Shown here: positions 4,628 through 6,213 of the stretch, one piece after another
How the letters are laid out: every line of letters begins with the position of its first letter
Position numbering within the stretch: the first letter of the stretch is position 1
Assembly: GCA_027064285.1 (NCBI GenBank)
Contig: JAMOPX010000206.1
Coordinates: 1 to 6,213, forward strand
DNA: 6,213 nt
Reading direction: 5' to 3'
Source of the DNA: Desulfobacterales bacterium
GTDB taxonomy: Bacteria; Desulfobacterota; DSM-4660; Desulfatiglandales; JALVZP01
Made by a program: the position numbers and the translations under genes
The notes under the pieces: generated by a model
Database searches by the model: none
What the model saw: the letters and a program-made list of their open reading frames with translations, nothing else
What the model was told of the DNA's origin: nothing

Positions 4628-6213
4628 GTGTAAAGGATTTGCCCTGGCAGATATATTGGGATAAAGACAGATGTGCTTTGTGCGGAAGGTGCGTTGCAGT
4701 ATGCCCTGTCAGGGCAATAGAGCTCAGGGTTCATCGCCAAAGGCTTATAGATGTTCAACCAGGATTTACTGCTTCAAGCGTATATAAAGTTTATTATGGG
4801 ATTAAGCAAAAGACAGACCCATCTCATGCCTGCATAGGCTGTGCAATGTGCAACTTAGTCTGTCCTAATAATTGTATAATGCCATATAAGAGCGATGAGA
4901 TAGACAAACTAAGATATCATATTAATCAAGGAGGCCAGCCGAGAAGAAGAGGTGGGAGAAGAAATGTCCCTGATACTATTCTGGATAGAATAAAATTTGT
5001 ACGTATTTCTATGCTTACAGATCCTGCCCTTGATGCAGGAAGACACGAATTTGAGCTAAGAACTCTCTTAGGTAGAATACTTTCTCCTGAAAAGGCTATT
5101 AAGCTTTATAAAGAAGAGGGATGGATTCCTCCTGTTAGAGAAATCTATCCTCTGATAATAGGTTCTATGTCTTTTGGTGCACTTTCTCCTACCATGTGGG
5201 AAGGACTGGTAATGGGAGTAGCATATTTAAATGAAGAACTGGGTATGCCCGTAAGAATGTGCACCGGAGAAGGAGGGATTCCTCCAAGGCTTTTACGTTC
5301 CAGATTTATAAAATACATAATAATTCAGATAGCCAGCGGTTATTTTGGTTGGGATGAAATAATAAGGGCTATCCCTGAAATGAAAGAGGATCCATGTGCA
5401 ATAGAAATAAAATATGGGCAAGGTGCAAAGCCAGGAGATGGCGGTCTTCTTATGTGGTATAAGGTAAACAAGTTGATAGCAGCTATAAGAGGAGTGCCGC
5501 CTGGAGTAAGTCTTCCGAGTCCGCCTACACACCAGACCAAATATTCTATTGAAGAATCTGTTGCCAAGATGATCCAGTCCATGTATATGGCATGGGGATT
5601 TAGGGTGCCTGTATATCCAAAGATATCAGGAACTTCTACAGCACTTGCAGTTTTAAATAATCTAACCAGAAATCCATATGCAGCTGCTTTGGCTATTGAT
5701 GGAGAAGATGGAGGCACAGGCGCAGCATATAATGTCTCTATGGATCATATGGGACATCCCATAGCCAGCAATGTAAGAGATGCATATCTTAACTTAGTTA
5801 AAGTAGGAATGCAAAATGAGATTCCCATAATAGGAGCAGGTGGAGTCGGAAAAAGAGGAAATCTTGCTGCAAATGCTGCTGCTCTTATAATGCTTGGAGC
5901 AAGTGCTGTTCAAGTAGGAAAATACATAATGCAGGCAGCAGCAGGTTGTGTGGGATCAGAGAGTGATAGGTGCAATATCTGTAATATAGGTAATTGTCCA
6001 AAAGGCATAACAAGTCAAGACCCTAGGCTTTACAGAAGGCTTGATCCAGAGAAGGTAGCAGAAAGGGTAGTAGATGTATTCTTAAGTTTTGATACTGAAT
6101 TGAGAAAGATTGTAGCACCTCTTGGAAGATCCACATCTCTTCCTATAGGGATGTCTGATGCTATTGGCATAGATGATAAGAGTGCTTCGGATCGTTTACA
6201 AATAAAATATGTA
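4591..6213 (+). CDS. gltB2: Archaeal-type glutamate synthase subunit 2: ferredoxin domain plus FMN/Fe-S synthase domain (3' end outside window)
   Basis: The frame stays open for 541 codons to the window edge. Archaeal-type homologues are about 500-550 residues, so little is probably missing. The protein would make glutamate from 2-oxoglutarate and ammonia delivered by GltB1. The N-terminal part is a 2[4Fe-4S] ferredoxin-like domain: C28-x2-C31-x2-C34-x3-C38-P and C81-x2-C84-x2-C87-x3-C91-P. The FMN barrel follows from about residue 140: IIGSMSFGALSP (189-200), TGEGGIPPR (225-233), KYGQGAKPGDGG (274-285), DGEDGGTGAA (370-379) and the phosphate-binding-type IIGAGGVGKRG (413-423). A third iron-sulfur motif has C453, C461, C464 and C469 before PKGITSQDP. 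No GXGXG domain is present, so in this family it is expected as a separate gene (gltB3), possibly downstream. A ferredoxin-dependent or GltD/Nfn-linked electron source is inferred. Confidence 0.92.
   Translation, partial: MSPDGTIIPSTLSVKDLPWQIYWDKDRCALCGRCVAVCPVRAIELRVHRQRLIDVQPGFTASSVYKVYYGIKQKTDPSHACIGCAMCNLVCPNNCIMPYKSDEIDKLRYHINQGGQPRRRGGRRNVPDTILDRIKFVRISMLTDPALDAGRHEFELRTLLGRILSPEKAIKLYKEEGWIPPVREIYPLIIGSMSFGALSPTMWEGLVMGVAYLNEELGMPVRMCTGEGGIPPRLLRSRFIKYIIIQIASGYFGWDEIIRAIPEMKEDPCAIEIKYGQGAKPGDGGLLMWYKVNKLIAAIRGVPPGVSLPSPPTHQTKYSIEESVAKMIQSMYMAWGFRVPVYPKISGTSTALAVLNNLTRNPYAAALAIDGEDGGTGAAYNVSMDHMGHPIASNVRDAYLNLVKVGMQNEIPIIGAGGVGKRGNLAANAAALIMLGASAVQVGKYIMQAAAGCVGSESDRCNICNIGNCPKGITSQDPRLYRRLDPEKVAERVVDVFLSFDTELRKIVAPLGRSTSLPIGMSDAIGIDDKSASDRLQIKYV

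Noticed and set aside
5340..5717. A 125-codon minus-strand open frame.
   Set aside because: It lies fully inside gltB2, whose plus-strand product shows family motifs throughout; the minus frame shows none.

Overview
The window is a low-GC (A/T-rich) bacterial segment holding five protein genes and one long regulatory gap. A squalene-hopene cyclase fragment points to a hopanoid-making bacterium. The Nfn-type flavin/iron-sulfur pair and an archaeal-type split glutamate synthase with its own ferredoxin domain suggest anaerobic, ferredoxin-centred metabolism. An anaerobic lineage such as Nitrospirota or Desulfobacterota would fit, but the sequence alone does not settle the taxon.

Layout. (1) Positions 1-539, plus strand: the C-terminal 178 residues of squalene-hopene cyclase, cut by the left window edge. 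(2) Positions 540-627: a short convergent gap with an imperfect hairpin that probably ends sqhC transcription, plus a small 60-bp-spaced repeat. (3) Positions 628-2898, minus strand: a two-gene operon, nfnA (278 aa) then nfnB (466 aa), 33 bp apart, each with a strong Shine-Dalgarno site. (4) Positions 2899-3496: a 598-bp divergent intergenic region with no convincing gene. It holds a good sigma70-type promoter for the glutamate synthase operon, several dyads, a 28-bp perfect A/T palindrome just before gltB1, and a degenerate 19-bp direct repeat. (5) Positions 3497-6213, plus strand: gltB1 (glutaminase subunit, 376 aa) overlapping by 37 nt with gltB2 (ferredoxin plus FMN synthase subunit). gltB2 runs off the right edge after 541 codons and is probably almost complete.

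How the parts may work together. GltB1 would release ammonia from glutamine, and GltB2 would use it with 2-oxoglutarate and low-potential electrons to make glutamate. Its two ferredoxin-type clusters would feed an FMN/iron-sulfur catalytic domain. NfnAB interconverts NADPH with NADH plus reduced ferredoxin by flavin-based electron bifurcation. The divergent arrangement therefore places a redox-carrier-balancing enzyme next to a reductant-consuming nitrogen-assimilation enzyme. NfnB is also homologous to the GltD small subunit of bacterial glutamate synthase, so a more direct partnership cannot be excluded. I see no mobile element, CRISPR array, RNA gene or clearly unprecedented system. The most unusual material is in the intergenic region and in the architecture of the split glutamate synthase.
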